64,000 bases of DNA, from the NCBI RefSeq assembly GCF_003259255.1, contig NZ_QGOL01000008.1, positions 310,001 through 374,000 on the forward strand, in the 5' to 3' direction. Each line of letters begins with the position of its first letter. Position 1 is the stretch's first letter. This DNA is from Algoriphagus litoralis (lineage in GTDB: Bacteria > Bacteroidota > Bacteroidia > Cytophagales > Cyclobacteriaceae). Below, piece by piece: positions 1 through 7,899 of this stretch. Made by a program: the position numbers and the translations under genes. The notes below the pieces were generated by a model. It had not been told where the DNA came from and did no database searches. It worked only from the letters and a program-made list of their open reading frames with translations.

Positions 1-554
1 CCGATCAGGGAAAATTCCTGGGATTCATCAGTGACGAAGTGATTTTTGATCGGAATGATGCCGATCAATTGATTGGCTCTATAGAACTGGAAGCAGGAGC
101 TTGCTGGGTCTATTCCAACAAGCACATTTATGATGTGCTACGGGTGGCCTCTGAGCACCAATCCAACTTGGTAGCGGTACTGGACAGGGAAAATACCTAT
201 CTCGGAGTAGTGACCATGGAGGATGCCATTTCGGCTTTTGCAGACAGTCTTTCGATCAAGTCTCAGGGAAGTGTGTTGATCCTTTCCCTGTTTATGACAG
301 ATTACCACCTCTCGGAAATCTCTAGACTCGTAGAGTCAGAAAACACAAAAATCTTGAGTTCCTTCATCACCAATGATCCTTTGGATGACAGCAAAATCAA
401 GCTTACCCTCAAACTGGACAAAACCGAATTGCGACATGTAAAAGCTACCCTCGAGCGATTCGGGTATCGTGTCATCGACCATTATCAGGAAGAAACAGGA
501 ATCAGTGGGGAAGAAGACCGAATCGGTAACTTGCTTAGATTTTTGGATATTTGA
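1..554 (+). CDS. CBS-domain protein, C-terminal part (cut by left window edge)
   Basis: The reading frame is open from base 3 (DQGKFLGFISDEVIF...), so this is the 3' part of a longer gene; the GTG at 39 is an internal valine rather than a start. The visible part contains the second half of a CBS pair (around HIYDVLRVASEHQSNLVAVLDR and YLGVVTMEDAI), followed by about 80 residues with an ACT-like look that end in a charged tail. CBS domains usually bind adenosyl ligands and regulate an attached or partner protein; the ligand cannot be told here. The gene precedes nadK by 136 bp. An AcuB-like protein is the closest general match from memory. Confidence 0.75.
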   Translation, partial: DQGKFLGFISDEVIFDRNDADQLIGSIELEAGACWVYSNKHIYDVLRVASEHQSNLVAVLDRENTYLGVVTMEDAISAFADSLSIKSQGSVLILSLFMTDYHLSEISRLVESENTKILSSFITNDPLDDSKIKLTLKLDKTELRHVKATLERFGYRVIDHYQEETGISGEEDRIGNLLRFLDI

Positions 555-690
555 GGCATAAATTGCCCATGAGAGCAGCAAACCGCATTTTGGAATCATT
601 GGGTGGGCCATTCCAACTGAATAAACCAGGTTTCCGGTCAGAAAGGTTTTGGATAGGCTATCGAACCATTGAAAATCAACCTAAAACCAA

Positions 691-1566
691 ATGAAAATCG
701 CCTTGCACGGCCTTTCATTGAAAGCCGAATCCCTTCCTGACATCGAAGAACTCTTCCTCGAGCTCGGCCGTCATCAGATCGAAATCCTGGTGACCGAACC
801 GCTGGATCGAGCCTTAAAAATGTCAGGTAACAAAAAACTCAGCTATTGGCTAATTGAAAATCAGGAAGAGCTGGAAGCTGTTGATTTTTTGATTTCCATC
901 GGCGGTGATGGTACATTGCTTGACGCGGTTTGTCTGGTGGGAAGTTTGGAGATTCCCATTTTAGGACTCAACACCGGAAGGTTGGGTTTTCTCGCCACTG
1001 TGGCTACGGACCGAATCGCCGAAGCCATTCGGCATCTTGTCAATGGTAATTTCCAGATCGAGTCCAGATCCATGATTTCATTGGAATCGAGCCGTAAGCT
1101 TTTCAACGGATTTAATTTTGCGCTGAATGAATTTACAATTCACAAGCGTGACACTTCTTCGATGATCACGGTACATACCTATATCGATGGAAAATATCTG
1201 AATTCTTACTGGGCAGACGGATTGATAGTATCCACTCCCACAGGCTCTACAGGATATTCCCTCAGCTGTGGAGGCCCGTTGATCACACCCGGCGCAAAAA
1301 GTTTTGTTATTACTCCGGTCAGCCCCCATAATCTAAACGTCAGGCCGATCATCATTTCAGATGACTGTGAGGTGAGCTTTGAGATTGAGGGTCGTTCCGA
1401 AAAATTCCTGATTTCACTAGATTCCAGATCTACTTCCATTTCCTCAGAAGTAAAACTCAGTGTAAAAAAAGAGTTGTTTTCAGCAAAATTGGTCAAATTG
1501 CCACACTATCATTTCTTTGATACACTCAGACAAAAACTGAACTGGGGCTTTGATATGAGAAACTGA
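691..1566 (+). CDS. nadK: NAD kinase
   Basis: A 291-residue protein of normal length for the family. It phosphorylates NAD to NADP with ATP in the cytoplasm and so supplies NADPH for biosynthesis. The diagnostic GGDGT lies at residues 71-75 (ISIGGDGTLLDAV), followed by the NTGRLGFLA segment and the conserved glycine-rich WADGLIVSTPTGSTGYSLSCGG region around residues 175-200, both part of the NAD-binding site. The ATG at 691 follows an AAACCAA context and gives the expected N-terminus. It lies upstream of the DUF6089/uppS/bamA genes, an order I recall as common in Cytophagales. The DUF6089 start follows closely, so co-transcription is possible. Confidence 0.96.
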   Translation: MKIALHGLSLKAESLPDIEELFLELGRHQIEILVTEPLDRALKMSGNKKLSYWLIENQEELEAVDFLISIGGDGTLLDAVCLVGSLEIPILGLNTGRLGFLATVATDRIAEAIRHLVNGNFQIESRSMISLESSRKLFNGFNFALNEFTIHKRDTSSMITVHTYIDGKYLNSYWADGLIVSTPTGSTGYSLSCGGPLITPGAKSFVITPVSPHNLNVRPIIISDDCEVSFEIEGRSEKFLISLDSRSTSISSEVKLSVKKELFSAKLVKLPHYHFFDTLRQKLNWGFDMRN

Positions 1567-1656
1567 AAAAGCTTTACTTTGAGCTTAACATTAATTAACC
1601 CGTTAAATACGAAAGGGCGTTTTTTAAACGTTTGGTACTTCATAACTTGCACCGTC

Positions 1657-2418
1657 TTGAAAAAGATCAATTTTCAGATTATCAATTACTTACTAGTATT
1701 TTCACTAGTCTTGGCAGCTAATTTTACGCCGGCCAAGGCCCAGAAATACGAAATAGGTGGTGGACTCGGAGTAGCAACCTACACTGGGGACATAATCCGT
1801 AAAATTGATCCCCGTCAAATTGGACTTCAAGGCACGTTGTTTGGCAAGAGAAATTTTGACAATGTGTGGAGTTTGAGAGTTGCGATTAGCTCCTCTGTAC
1901 TGCAGGCAGAAGATAGCTTGAATCCTTTGGATCCTGTAGCTCGGGTAAGAGATGGCAGATTTCGTGGAGGAGTCATCGAAGGCAGTGCCGTAATGGAATT
2001 CAATTTCTTGGATTTTTTGAGAAATGATTCAGAGTTCAGGTGGTCGCCCTACGCATTCTTTGGCCTGGGCTATTCCCATTTTATCATGAAGGGAAATACC
2101 TACAAGTATTTGCCATCCGAAAGGTACAACTTGAGTTCAGTCATCATTCCATTTGGTGGAGGAGCAAAGTATCGATTAAATGATCGTTGGACCCTGGCCG
2201 CAGAATTGGGATTCAGACCTACCTTGACTGACCTACTGGATAAAATCGACAGTAATCAACCGGCCATTCCAAGGTACCAGCCGCCGGCCGATCCTAATAC
2301 AGGACAAATTCCTCCTTATGGGATCAACTTTGGTAATCCGAATACGAAGGATTGGTACTATTTCCTAGGATTGACAATAAGCTATACAATTGCCGATGTC
2401 AAGTGCTATGCCTATTAA
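1657..2418 (+). CDS. DUF6089 family outer-membrane beta-barrel protein
   Basis: The mature part begins QKYEIGGGLGVATYTGDI and alternates amphipathic strands with turns to the end, typical of the small barrel family DUF6089 found next to uppS/bamA in Bacteroidota. The frame is open back to a TTG at 1579. Starting at the TTG at 1657 gives a clean Sec signal peptide (MKKINFQIINYLLVFSLVLA...AKA, cleavage before QKYE), so I prefer that start, although a TTG start is not certain. The function is unknown; location next to bamA suggests a structural or biogenesis role in the outer membrane, which is inference. The final residues (KCYAY) are not a typical barrel terminus. Confidence 0.85.
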   Translation: MKKINFQIINYLLVFSLVLAANFTPAKAQKYEIGGGLGVATYTGDIIRKIDPRQIGLQGTLFGKRNFDNVWSLRVAISSSVLQAEDSLNPLDPVARVRDGRFRGGVIEGSAVMEFNFLDFLRNDSEFRWSPYAFFGLGYSHFIMKGNTYKYLPSERYNLSSVIIPFGGGAKYRLNDRWTLAAELGFRPTLTDLLDKIDSNQPAIPRYQPPADPNTGQIPPYGINFGNPNTKDWYYFLGLTISYTIADVKCYAY

Positions 2419-2499
2419 TTAATTGAAGGCTAGGGCTGATTATTGGAAAAGAAATAGCATTTTTGTACCTCCAAAAATGTAGGTACCCGATCCATTGGA

Positions 2500-3237
2500 A
2501 TGAAGGAAAAACTAGACCTAACCAATATCCCTAAACATCTCGCAATAATCATGGACGGCAATGGCCGTTGGGCCAAGAAAAAAGGCGCCATGAGAATCTT
2601 TGGACATCGACATGCCATTCAGGCAGTGAAGGATGCAATAGAAGGAGCTGATAATCTGGGGGTGAAATACCTTACCCTATTTTCATTTTCTACTGAAAAC
2701 TGGTCTCGCCCTCAAGACGAAGTCCGTGCGCTGATGGAATTATTGGTCAAAACGATCATCGACGAAATCTCGCTGATGATGAAAAATAACATCCGGCTGA
2801 TCACTATCGGAGATGTGTCGAGTCTTCCTAAGTCTGCTTTTGAAAAGTTGCAGGAGGCCAAAAAACTGACAGAAAACAACACCGGACTCACGGTGATTTT
2901 AGCACTCAGCTACAGCGGCCAATGGGAATTGACTCAAGCTACCAAACGCATTGTTCAAAAAGTCTCCAAAGGAGAATTAAACCCCGAGGAAATTACCCAA
3001 CAAACTGTTGCAGATCATTTGGAAACGGCCGGCATCCCCGACCCGGAACTCATGATTCGTACCAGTGGGGAGTATCGGATCAGTAATTTTCTTCTCTGGC
3101 AACTCGCCTATACTGAGCTTTACTTTACGCCGGTACTGTGGCCTGATTTCAGAATGGAGCACCTCTATGCCGCTGTGGAAGATTATCAGAAGCGAGAAAG
3201 AAGATTCGGGAAAACCGGTGAGCAAGTTAAATCTTAA
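2500..3237 (+). CDS. uppS: Isoprenyl transferase / undecaprenyl diphosphate synthase
   Basis: A 245-residue cis-prenyltransferase. The substrate-binding motif MDGNGRWA is at residues 18-25, the FGHRHA segment follows, and the C-terminal RTSGEYRISNFLLWQLAYTELYFTPVLWPDF block is the family signature. It condenses isopentenyl diphosphate onto farnesyl diphosphate to make the C55 lipid carrier used for peptidoglycan and O-antigen. It sits between DUF6089 and bamA, an envelope cluster. Just upstream, a 6-bp inverted repeat (GTACCT at 2465-2470, AGGTAC at 2481-2486) could form a weak leader hairpin or operator; I have no further support for this. Confidence 0.97.
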   Translation: MKEKLDLTNIPKHLAIIMDGNGRWAKKKGAMRIFGHRHAIQAVKDAIEGADNLGVKYLTLFSFSTENWSRPQDEVRALMELLVKTIIDEISLMMKNNIRLITIGDVSSLPKSAFEKLQEAKKLTENNTGLTVILALSYSGQWELTQATKRIVQKVSKGELNPEEITQQTVADHLETAGIPDPELMIRTSGEYRISNFLLWQLAYTELYFTPVLWPDFRMEHLYAAVEDYQKRERRFGKTGEQVKS

Positions 3238-3244
3238 GTAATAA

Positions 3245-3298
3245 ATGAAATCGAGCAGGACTGATATGACCCTAAAAGGATCGATAGAAGCCATGTGA
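3245..3298 (+). other. Candidate micro-ORF (MKSSR leader 1) upstream of bamA
   Basis: ATGAAATCGAGCAGG opens a 17-codon reading frame (MKSSRTDMTLKGSIEAM, TGA stop) in the uppS-bamA spacer. The same 15 bases recur at 6776-6790, where they also open a short frame, ahead of the second ompH gene. The 15-base identity is directly seen; translation is not shown. It may instead be a remnant of a dispersed repeat. Confidence 0.3.
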
Positions 3299-3304
3299 GA
3301 TTCC

Positions 3305-3326
3305 ACCTGCCTGCCGGCGAGCAGGT
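3305..3326. repeat. Imperfect 22-bp palindrome in the bamA leader
   Basis: The sequence reads ACCTGC.TGCCGGC..GCAGGT, self-complementary at 18 of 22 positions, ending 28 bases before the bamA ATG. GC-rich palindromes built on CCTGCC...GGCAGG are, from memory, dispersed in many Bacteroidota intergenic regions. In RNA it would form a stable hairpin between the MKSSR micro-ORF and bamA. No second copy was seen in this window. Confidence 0.5.
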
Positions 3327-3354
3327 ATGGCCTAATAGGTCAAATTTTAATACT

Positions 3355-6051
3355 ATGAAAAGAAGTTTATTGATTCTGCTGTTATTGATAGTGTCGGGTT
3401 CGGCATTTTCCCAGATCCGTCTGGGCCAAAGCCGGTATGCATCCACCAAACCTATTGATATTCTGGAGTTGAATTACGCCAAGCCCCAGAAATACAGAAT
3501 TGCTGAAATCAAAGCAATGGGATTGACCACGCTCGATGAAATTGCGATAATTTCCCTATCCGGACTGAAAGTAGATGACCGCATAGAGGTCCCAGGTGAA
3601 TCCATTTCCAATGCATTGAAAAAACTATGGAGACAGGGAATCATCGGAGACGTGAAAATCCTTGTCACCAAGATTGAAGGCGAAGATATCTATCTCTTAC
3701 TTGACCTGACCGAGCGTCCGAGGTTCTCAAATGTAGAGTTCAATGGAATCAACAAAACTCAAGAAAGCGAACTCCGAGACAAAGTCAACATCCGCGGCCG
3801 GGTAGTTCGTGACGATGTACTCAACACTGCCAAAAGAAATATTGAAAAATATTACTTGGACAAAGGCTATCTCAATACCGACGTCAAAATCTACCAAGAC
3901 CGGGACACCACGCTTCCTAACAGTGTCAAGCTGAGATTTGATATCAACATCAATTCCAAAGTCCAGATCAATGAAATCAAATTTTACGGCAACGATGAAA
4001 TCTCTGATGGCGCATTGAAAGGGAAAATGAAAAAAACCAAGGAGCACGCTCGGGTGGCCATTTTCAGGGATGTCTATACTCGAATCACCGAGGCAGATGC
4101 GGCTAGCATAAAAAATTCACTGCTCCACACGGACTCTGCTTCTCAGGAGGATGCGAAGAGCTACATCAACAAAAATTTCAAACTCAATTTTTTCAACGGA
4201 TCGAAGTATATCCCCAAAGAATACAGAAACGACAAAGACAATGTGATCAACTTCTACAACAGTCGAGGCTTTCGTGATGCGAAAATTCAGAATGATTCGG
4301 TCTACAATTTCTCTGACGACAAAATCAATATCGACATCGAAGTAGAAGAGGGTAGAAAATATTTCTACAGAAACATCACCTTTACAGGCAATTACATCCA
4401 TCCAAGCACAGTGCTAATGGCTAAGCTCGGGATTCAAAAAGGTGACGTCTATGACAAAGAAAAACTGGACAAGAGACTCAACTACGATCCACAAAAAGGA
4501 GATGATGTCAGTTCTCTTTACCAGGATAATGGCTATTTGTTTTTCTCCATCGATCCTGTAGAAGTAAACGTGGTTGGGGATTCTATCGATCTGGAGATGC
4601 GGATATTCGAAGGCCCTCAAGTCACGGTAAACAGTGTCAATATCAAAGGCAACGAAAGGACCTCTGACCATGTGGTGATGCGGGAAATCCGAATTCTCCC
4701 GGGTCAAAAGTTCAACAGAAGTGCCTTGGTACGTACCATTCGAGAACTTTCCACTTTGGGCTATTTTGATCCAGAGAAGATCAACCCGGATCTCAGACCC
4801 AACTTTGAAGCTGCTACAGTAGACATTACCTTCGAACTCGAAGAGCGGCCAAATGACCAAATTGAGCTATCCGGAGGTTGGGGAGGTTTCTACGGTTTCG
4901 TAGGTACTGTCGGTCTGGTATTCAATAATTTCTCAGTCAAAAATATTGGTGACTTTAGTAAATGGGATCCACTCCCTGTAGGTGATGGTCAGAAGCTATC
5001 CCTGCGGGTTCAGGCTAACGGAAGAACTTTCCAGAATTATTCAATCTCACTAACTGAGCCTTGGTTTGGGGGAAGAAAGCCAAATGCATTGAGTTTCTCT
5101 TTCAACCATTCCGTACAGCGTCAGGTAGACTTCTTCAATCAGAATAATCTGGGAAATGAATTGGGCTTCTTCAAAATCACGGGTGTCACACTTGGCTTGG
5201 CCAAGCGAGTGACTTGGCCTGATGATTACTTCAGCATCAGTAATTCCCTGCAGTTCCAAAACTATGAATTCGATGAATTCGGTACTTCATTCGGTCTGAG
5301 TTATCCAACTGGGAACTCAAAAAGTATCACCTGGAATACTACCGTCGCCAGAAACAACGTAGACAATACCATCTATCCAAGACTGGGATCGAATATCATG
5401 CTATCCGCAGAATTCACTCCACCTTATGCATCATTGAACAAAGACATTTCTTCAGAATCTGATGACCAGGATAAATACCAGTGGCTGGAATACCACAAGT
5501 GGATGTTCGATGCTTCTTTCTATACCCCAATTCTCGGGTCTAGCAAATGGGTAGCAAGTGCTCGAGCGCACATGGGCTTTTTAGGTTCCTATGGAAATAA
5601 GATCGGGATTATTCCACTTGAGCGTTTCGTAATGGGTGGTGATGGGATGACCTTCAATAACTTTGCCCTTGGGCAAGAAATCATAGGCCTAAGAGGGTAC
5701 GAAAATCAATCGATCACACCAGGTAGAGAGACAAGAGGTTCTGACAATCCTGATCCTTACGGAGGAGTCGTGTACAATAAATTTGTTACGGAAGTGCGAT
5801 TCTTGGTTTCCCCTAATCCTTCTGCTACAATCTTCCTTTTGGCATTTGCCGAGGCAGGAAACAATTGGGGCTCGTACAAGGATTTCAATCCCTATGACCT
5901 CAAGAAGTCGGCTGGATTCGGAGCTCGTATCTTCATGCCTGCCTTTGGTCTATTGGGAGTGGATTGGGGATATGGATTTGATCCGATCCCAGGGTCATTG
6001 CAGCGAAGCGGACCACAATTCCACTTTACAATTGGTCAGCAATTCAGATAA
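3355..6051 (+). CDS. bamA: Outer membrane protein assembly factor BamA
   Basis: An 898-residue Omp85 protein that folds and inserts beta-barrels into the outer membrane. The ATG at 3355 gives the signal peptide MKRSLLILLLLIVSGSAFSQ; the frame stays open upstream but that extension has no signal-like N-terminus. About 400 residues of POTRA repeats follow (alternating YYLDKGYLNTDV- and GNERTSDHVVMREIRILPGQ-type segments), then the 16-strand barrel with the loop-6 signature GLRGYENQ. The last residues are GQQFR, so the usual terminal aromatic is penultimate. Downstream are two OmpH/Skp-like chaperones that deliver unfolded barrels to BamA. The leader holds a micro-ORF and a palindrome. Confidence 0.97.
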   Translation: MKRSLLILLLLIVSGSAFSQIRLGQSRYASTKPIDILELNYAKPQKYRIAEIKAMGLTTLDEIAIISLSGLKVDDRIEVPGESISNALKKLWRQGIIGDVKILVTKIEGEDIYLLLDLTERPRFSNVEFNGINKTQESELRDKVNIRGRVVRDDVLNTAKRNIEKYYLDKGYLNTDVKIYQDRDTTLPNSVKLRFDININSKVQINEIKFYGNDEISDGALKGKMKKTKEHARVAIFRDVYTRITEADAASIKNSLLHTDSASQEDAKSYINKNFKLNFFNGSKYIPKEYRNDKDNVINFYNSRGFRDAKIQNDSVYNFSDDKINIDIEVEEGRKYFYRNITFTGNYIHPSTVLMAKLGIQKGDVYDKEKLDKRLNYDPQKGDDVSSLYQDNGYLFFSIDPVEVNVVGDSIDLEMRIFEGPQVTVNSVNIKGNERTSDHVVMREIRILPGQKFNRSALVRTIRELSTLGYFDPEKINPDLRPNFEAATVDITFELEERPNDQIELSGGWGGFYGFVGTVGLVFNNFSVKNIGDFSKWDPLPVGDGQKLSLRVQANGRTFQNYSISLTEPWFGGRKPNALSFSFNHSVQRQVDFFNQNNLGNELGFFKITGVTLGLAKRVTWPDDYFSISNSLQFQNYEFDEFGTSFGLSYPTGNSKSITWNTTVARNNVDNTIYPRLGSNIMLSAEFTPPYASLNKDISSESDDQDKYQWLEYHKWMFDASFYTPILGSSKWVASARAHMGFLGSYGNKIGIIPLERFVMGGDGMTFNNFALGQEIIGLRGYENQSITPGRETRGSDNPDPYGGVVYNKFVTEVRFLVSPNPSATIFLLAFAEAGNNWGSYKDFNPYDLKKSAGFGARIFMPAFGLLGVDWGYGFDPIPGSLQRSGPQFHFTIGQQFR

Positions 6052-6141
6052 TCTTGAATTCAGATGTTCGTTTAGTTAATTTATGCAAAAATTAATGCCT
6101 AGTTTTTCCCGAATTAAGCCAAGTGAAATCTGAACCGAGAC

Positions 6142-6672
6142 ATGAATAAATCGCTGAAAATTGTACTTTTGCTGCTCTTTCTGATCCAAGGTGGCTCATT
6201 AACAGCTCAAAAGATCGGATATATTGATTCAGAATACATACTGAACAAGCATCCGGACTATAAAGTAATCCAAGAGCAGCTGGACCAATTGGGAAATGAT
6301 TGGAAGAAAGAGGCACAAAGATTGGATCAAGAAATTAAAGAACTTACTACTCAGCTAAAGGCCGAGGAGGTTTTATTGACAGAAGAGATGTACCAGCAAC
6401 GGCTGAATGAAATCAAGGCAAAGCAAAAAGCTTCGCAGGAATTCAACAGCCGCATCTTTGGTATCGACGGAATGTATTATCAAAAGCAGGCAGAACTGCT
6501 CCAACCCTTACAGTCCAAGATCTACGAAGCTATTGAGCGGGTGTCAAGAAGAAATAATCTAGGTTTCTTATTTGACAAGGCAGCTGGTCCATCAGCCATC
6601 ATCTATACAGATCCAAGACATGACTACTCTGAGTTTGTCCTGGAAGAATTGGGAATTGAAGACAACAATTAA
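6142..6672 (+). CDS. OmpH/Skp-like periplasmic chaperone 1
   Basis: A 176-residue protein with signal peptide MNKSLKIVLLLLFLIQGGSLTAQ, then the OmpH hallmark KIGYIDSEYILNKHPDYK and a charged coiled-coil middle (about residues 45-110, rich in E, K and Q) that forms the Skp tentacles. The family binds unfolded outer-membrane proteins in the periplasm and hands them to BamA, which is encoded 90 bp upstream. It differs from its neighbour at 6861 in having a longer charged coil and lacking the Pro/Ala tail. The pair probably arose by duplication. Confidence 0.92.
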   Translation: MNKSLKIVLLLLFLIQGGSLTAQKIGYIDSEYILNKHPDYKVIQEQLDQLGNDWKKEAQRLDQEIKELTTQLKAEEVLLTEEMYQQRLNEIKAKQKASQEFNSRIFGIDGMYYQKQAELLQPLQSKIYEAIERVSRRNNLGFLFDKAAGPSAIIYTDPRHDYSEFVLEELGIEDNN

Positions 6673-6775
6673 ATACAAACAACAAATGATGAAATGCTCA
6701 TGATAAAGCCTTCTCAAAAAGGGCATGAATAGTTAGGGCATTTCATCTGACCACAAAAAAACAACTAATAAACAG

Positions 6776-6820
6776 ATGAAATCGAGCAGGTCTCCGAATA
6801 TCACTCTTCGAAATATCTAG
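6776..6820 (+). other. Candidate micro-ORF (MKSSR leader 2) upstream of the second ompH
   Basis: The same 15 bases as at 3245-3259 (ATGAAATCGAGCAGG) open a 14-codon frame, MKSSRSPNITLRNI, ending in TAG. TAATAA stands just upstream in both copies, with four extra bases here, and a weak match continues downstream (GATATGACCCT versus AATATCACTCT). This suggests homology of the leaders rather than chance. Translation is unproven. Confidence 0.3.
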
Positions 6821-6860
6821 ATACTGCAAGATTCCAAAGTACCATTCAAAAACAAATTTT

Positions 6861-7424
6861 ATGAATATGAAAGTAAAAGTTATCCTATCCGCAGTGGCAT
6901 TGCTATTCCTAGGATTTACAGCTCAAGCCCAAGAAGTGAAAATCGGCTACACGAGCGTCGAGTTTATCATGGATCTGATGCCAGAAATGGAGCAAATCGG
7001 AGCTGATATTCAAGATTACCAGACTCAACTGCAAACCAACATCCAAACCAAGGCTGCAGACTTCCAGAGACAGGTACAGGCCTACCAGCAAGCTGCTCCG
7101 ACTATGACTGAAGAAGCTAGAGCTGCCAAAGAAGCAGAATTGACAAAACTTCAAAATGATCTTCAGAAATATGAGCAGGATGCACAGGTTTCCTATCAGC
7201 GTAAATTGGGTGAATTGCTTGAGCCAGTTCAGACCAAAGTGATCAATGCGATCAATGCCGTAGCTGCTGAAAATAACTACACGCACATCTTCGCAGAGAC
7301 AGCTGGACAATCCCCAGTTTTGCTTTACACCAAAGAAGAAGACAAATTCACTGAATTGGTAGTCGCTAAGCTTGGCTTAACCATGCCAACTCGACCTGCA
7401 GGAGCTGCTCCTAGCGGAAACTAA
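6861..7424 (+). CDS. OmpH/Skp-like periplasmic chaperone 2
   Basis: A 187-residue protein. MNMKVKVILSAVALLFLGFTAQA is a signal peptide (the ATG at 6867 is an equally possible start), followed by EVKIGYTSVEFIMDLMPEMEQ and a Gln/Ala/Glu-rich coiled coil up to about residue 125, then the conserved strand region ending NYTHIFAETAGQSPVLLYTKEEDKFTELV. The tail TRPAGAAPSGN is flexible. The role is as for the paralogue: holding unfolded barrel proteins for BamA. The spacer from the first ompH is long (188 bp) and carries the MKSSR micro-ORF; a strong terminator follows, so this gene closes the envelope block. Confidence 0.93.
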   Translation: MNMKVKVILSAVALLFLGFTAQAQEVKIGYTSVEFIMDLMPEMEQIGADIQDYQTQLQTNIQTKAADFQRQVQAYQQAAPTMTEEARAAKEAELTKLQNDLQKYEQDAQVSYQRKLGELLEPVQTKVINAINAVAAENNYTHIFAETAGQSPVLLYTKEEDKFTELVVAKLGLTMPTRPAGAAPSGN

Positions 7425-7447
7425 TTCCAGAAATTTTATCGAATTTT

Positions 7448-7480
7448 AAAGGCTGCCTTTCTACAAGGGCAGCCTTTTCT
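7448..7480 (+). terminator. Rho-independent terminator after ompH 2
   Basis: A 10-bp stem AAAGGCTGCC / GGCAGCCTTT with a TTCTACAAG-type loop, followed by TTCTT. It lies 24 bp after the ompH stop codon. Confidence 0.9.
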
Positions 7481-7560
7481 TCGTAGAAGGGTATTGAATT
7501 CATGGTTAGTTCTTTATTTTCTTTCTTATCCTTTAACTTTTCACCATTATCATTTTAACC

Positions 7561-7866
7561 ATGCCCAAGAAGAACCCAAAAGATATCATTTCCAAAAGTC
7601 AGGATGCGGTTTTGGTTGATTTCTACGCAGACTGGTGCGGACCTTGCCAAACCATGAATCCGGTTTTGGAGGAGGTTTTGGCTGAACTGGATGGAAAGAT
7701 CAAACTGCTCAAGCTCAATGTGGACAAGCATCCCCAGCTTTCCCAGCAGTTTGCCGTCCGATCTATTCCGCATTACATTTTATTCAAGCGAGGAAAAATT
7801 CTCTGGAGAAAAGGCGGGATGATTACCAAAAGAGAATTATTGCAACAGTTGAAAGCATTCACATAA
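7561..7866 (+). CDS. Thioredoxin family protein
   Basis: A 101-residue single thioredoxin domain without signal peptide. The redox motif WCGPC is at residues 25-29 (DFYADWCGPCQTMNPVLEEV) and the cis-proline region SIPHYILFKRG follows, as in classical thioredoxins. It should act as a cytoplasmic disulfide reductase or reductant donor. Length and motifs fit TrxA, but Bacteroidota have several paralogues, so I give no symbol. It is a single-gene unit, isolated by terminators on both sides. Confidence 0.93.
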   Translation: MPKKNPKDIISKSQDAVLVDFYADWCGPCQTMNPVLEEVLAELDGKIKLLKLNVDKHPQLSQQFAVRSIPHYILFKRGKILWRKGGMITKRELLQQLKAFT

Positions 7867-7893
7867 AAAAGGCTCCAATTTGGAGCCTTTTTA
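7865..7893. terminator. Bidirectional terminator between thioredoxin and RluB genes
   Basis: AAAAAAGGCTCC AATT GGAGCCTTTTT: an 8-bp or longer stem with U-tracts on both strands, placed between two convergent genes (thioredoxin + and pseudouridine synthase -). Confidence 0.92.
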
Positions 7894-7899
7894 AGTTTA

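Noticed and set aside
2465..2486. GTACCT/AGGTAC inverted repeat upstream of uppS as an operator
   Set aside because: A 6-bp repeat with a 10-base gap is too weak to call without comparative data; mentioned only under uppS.
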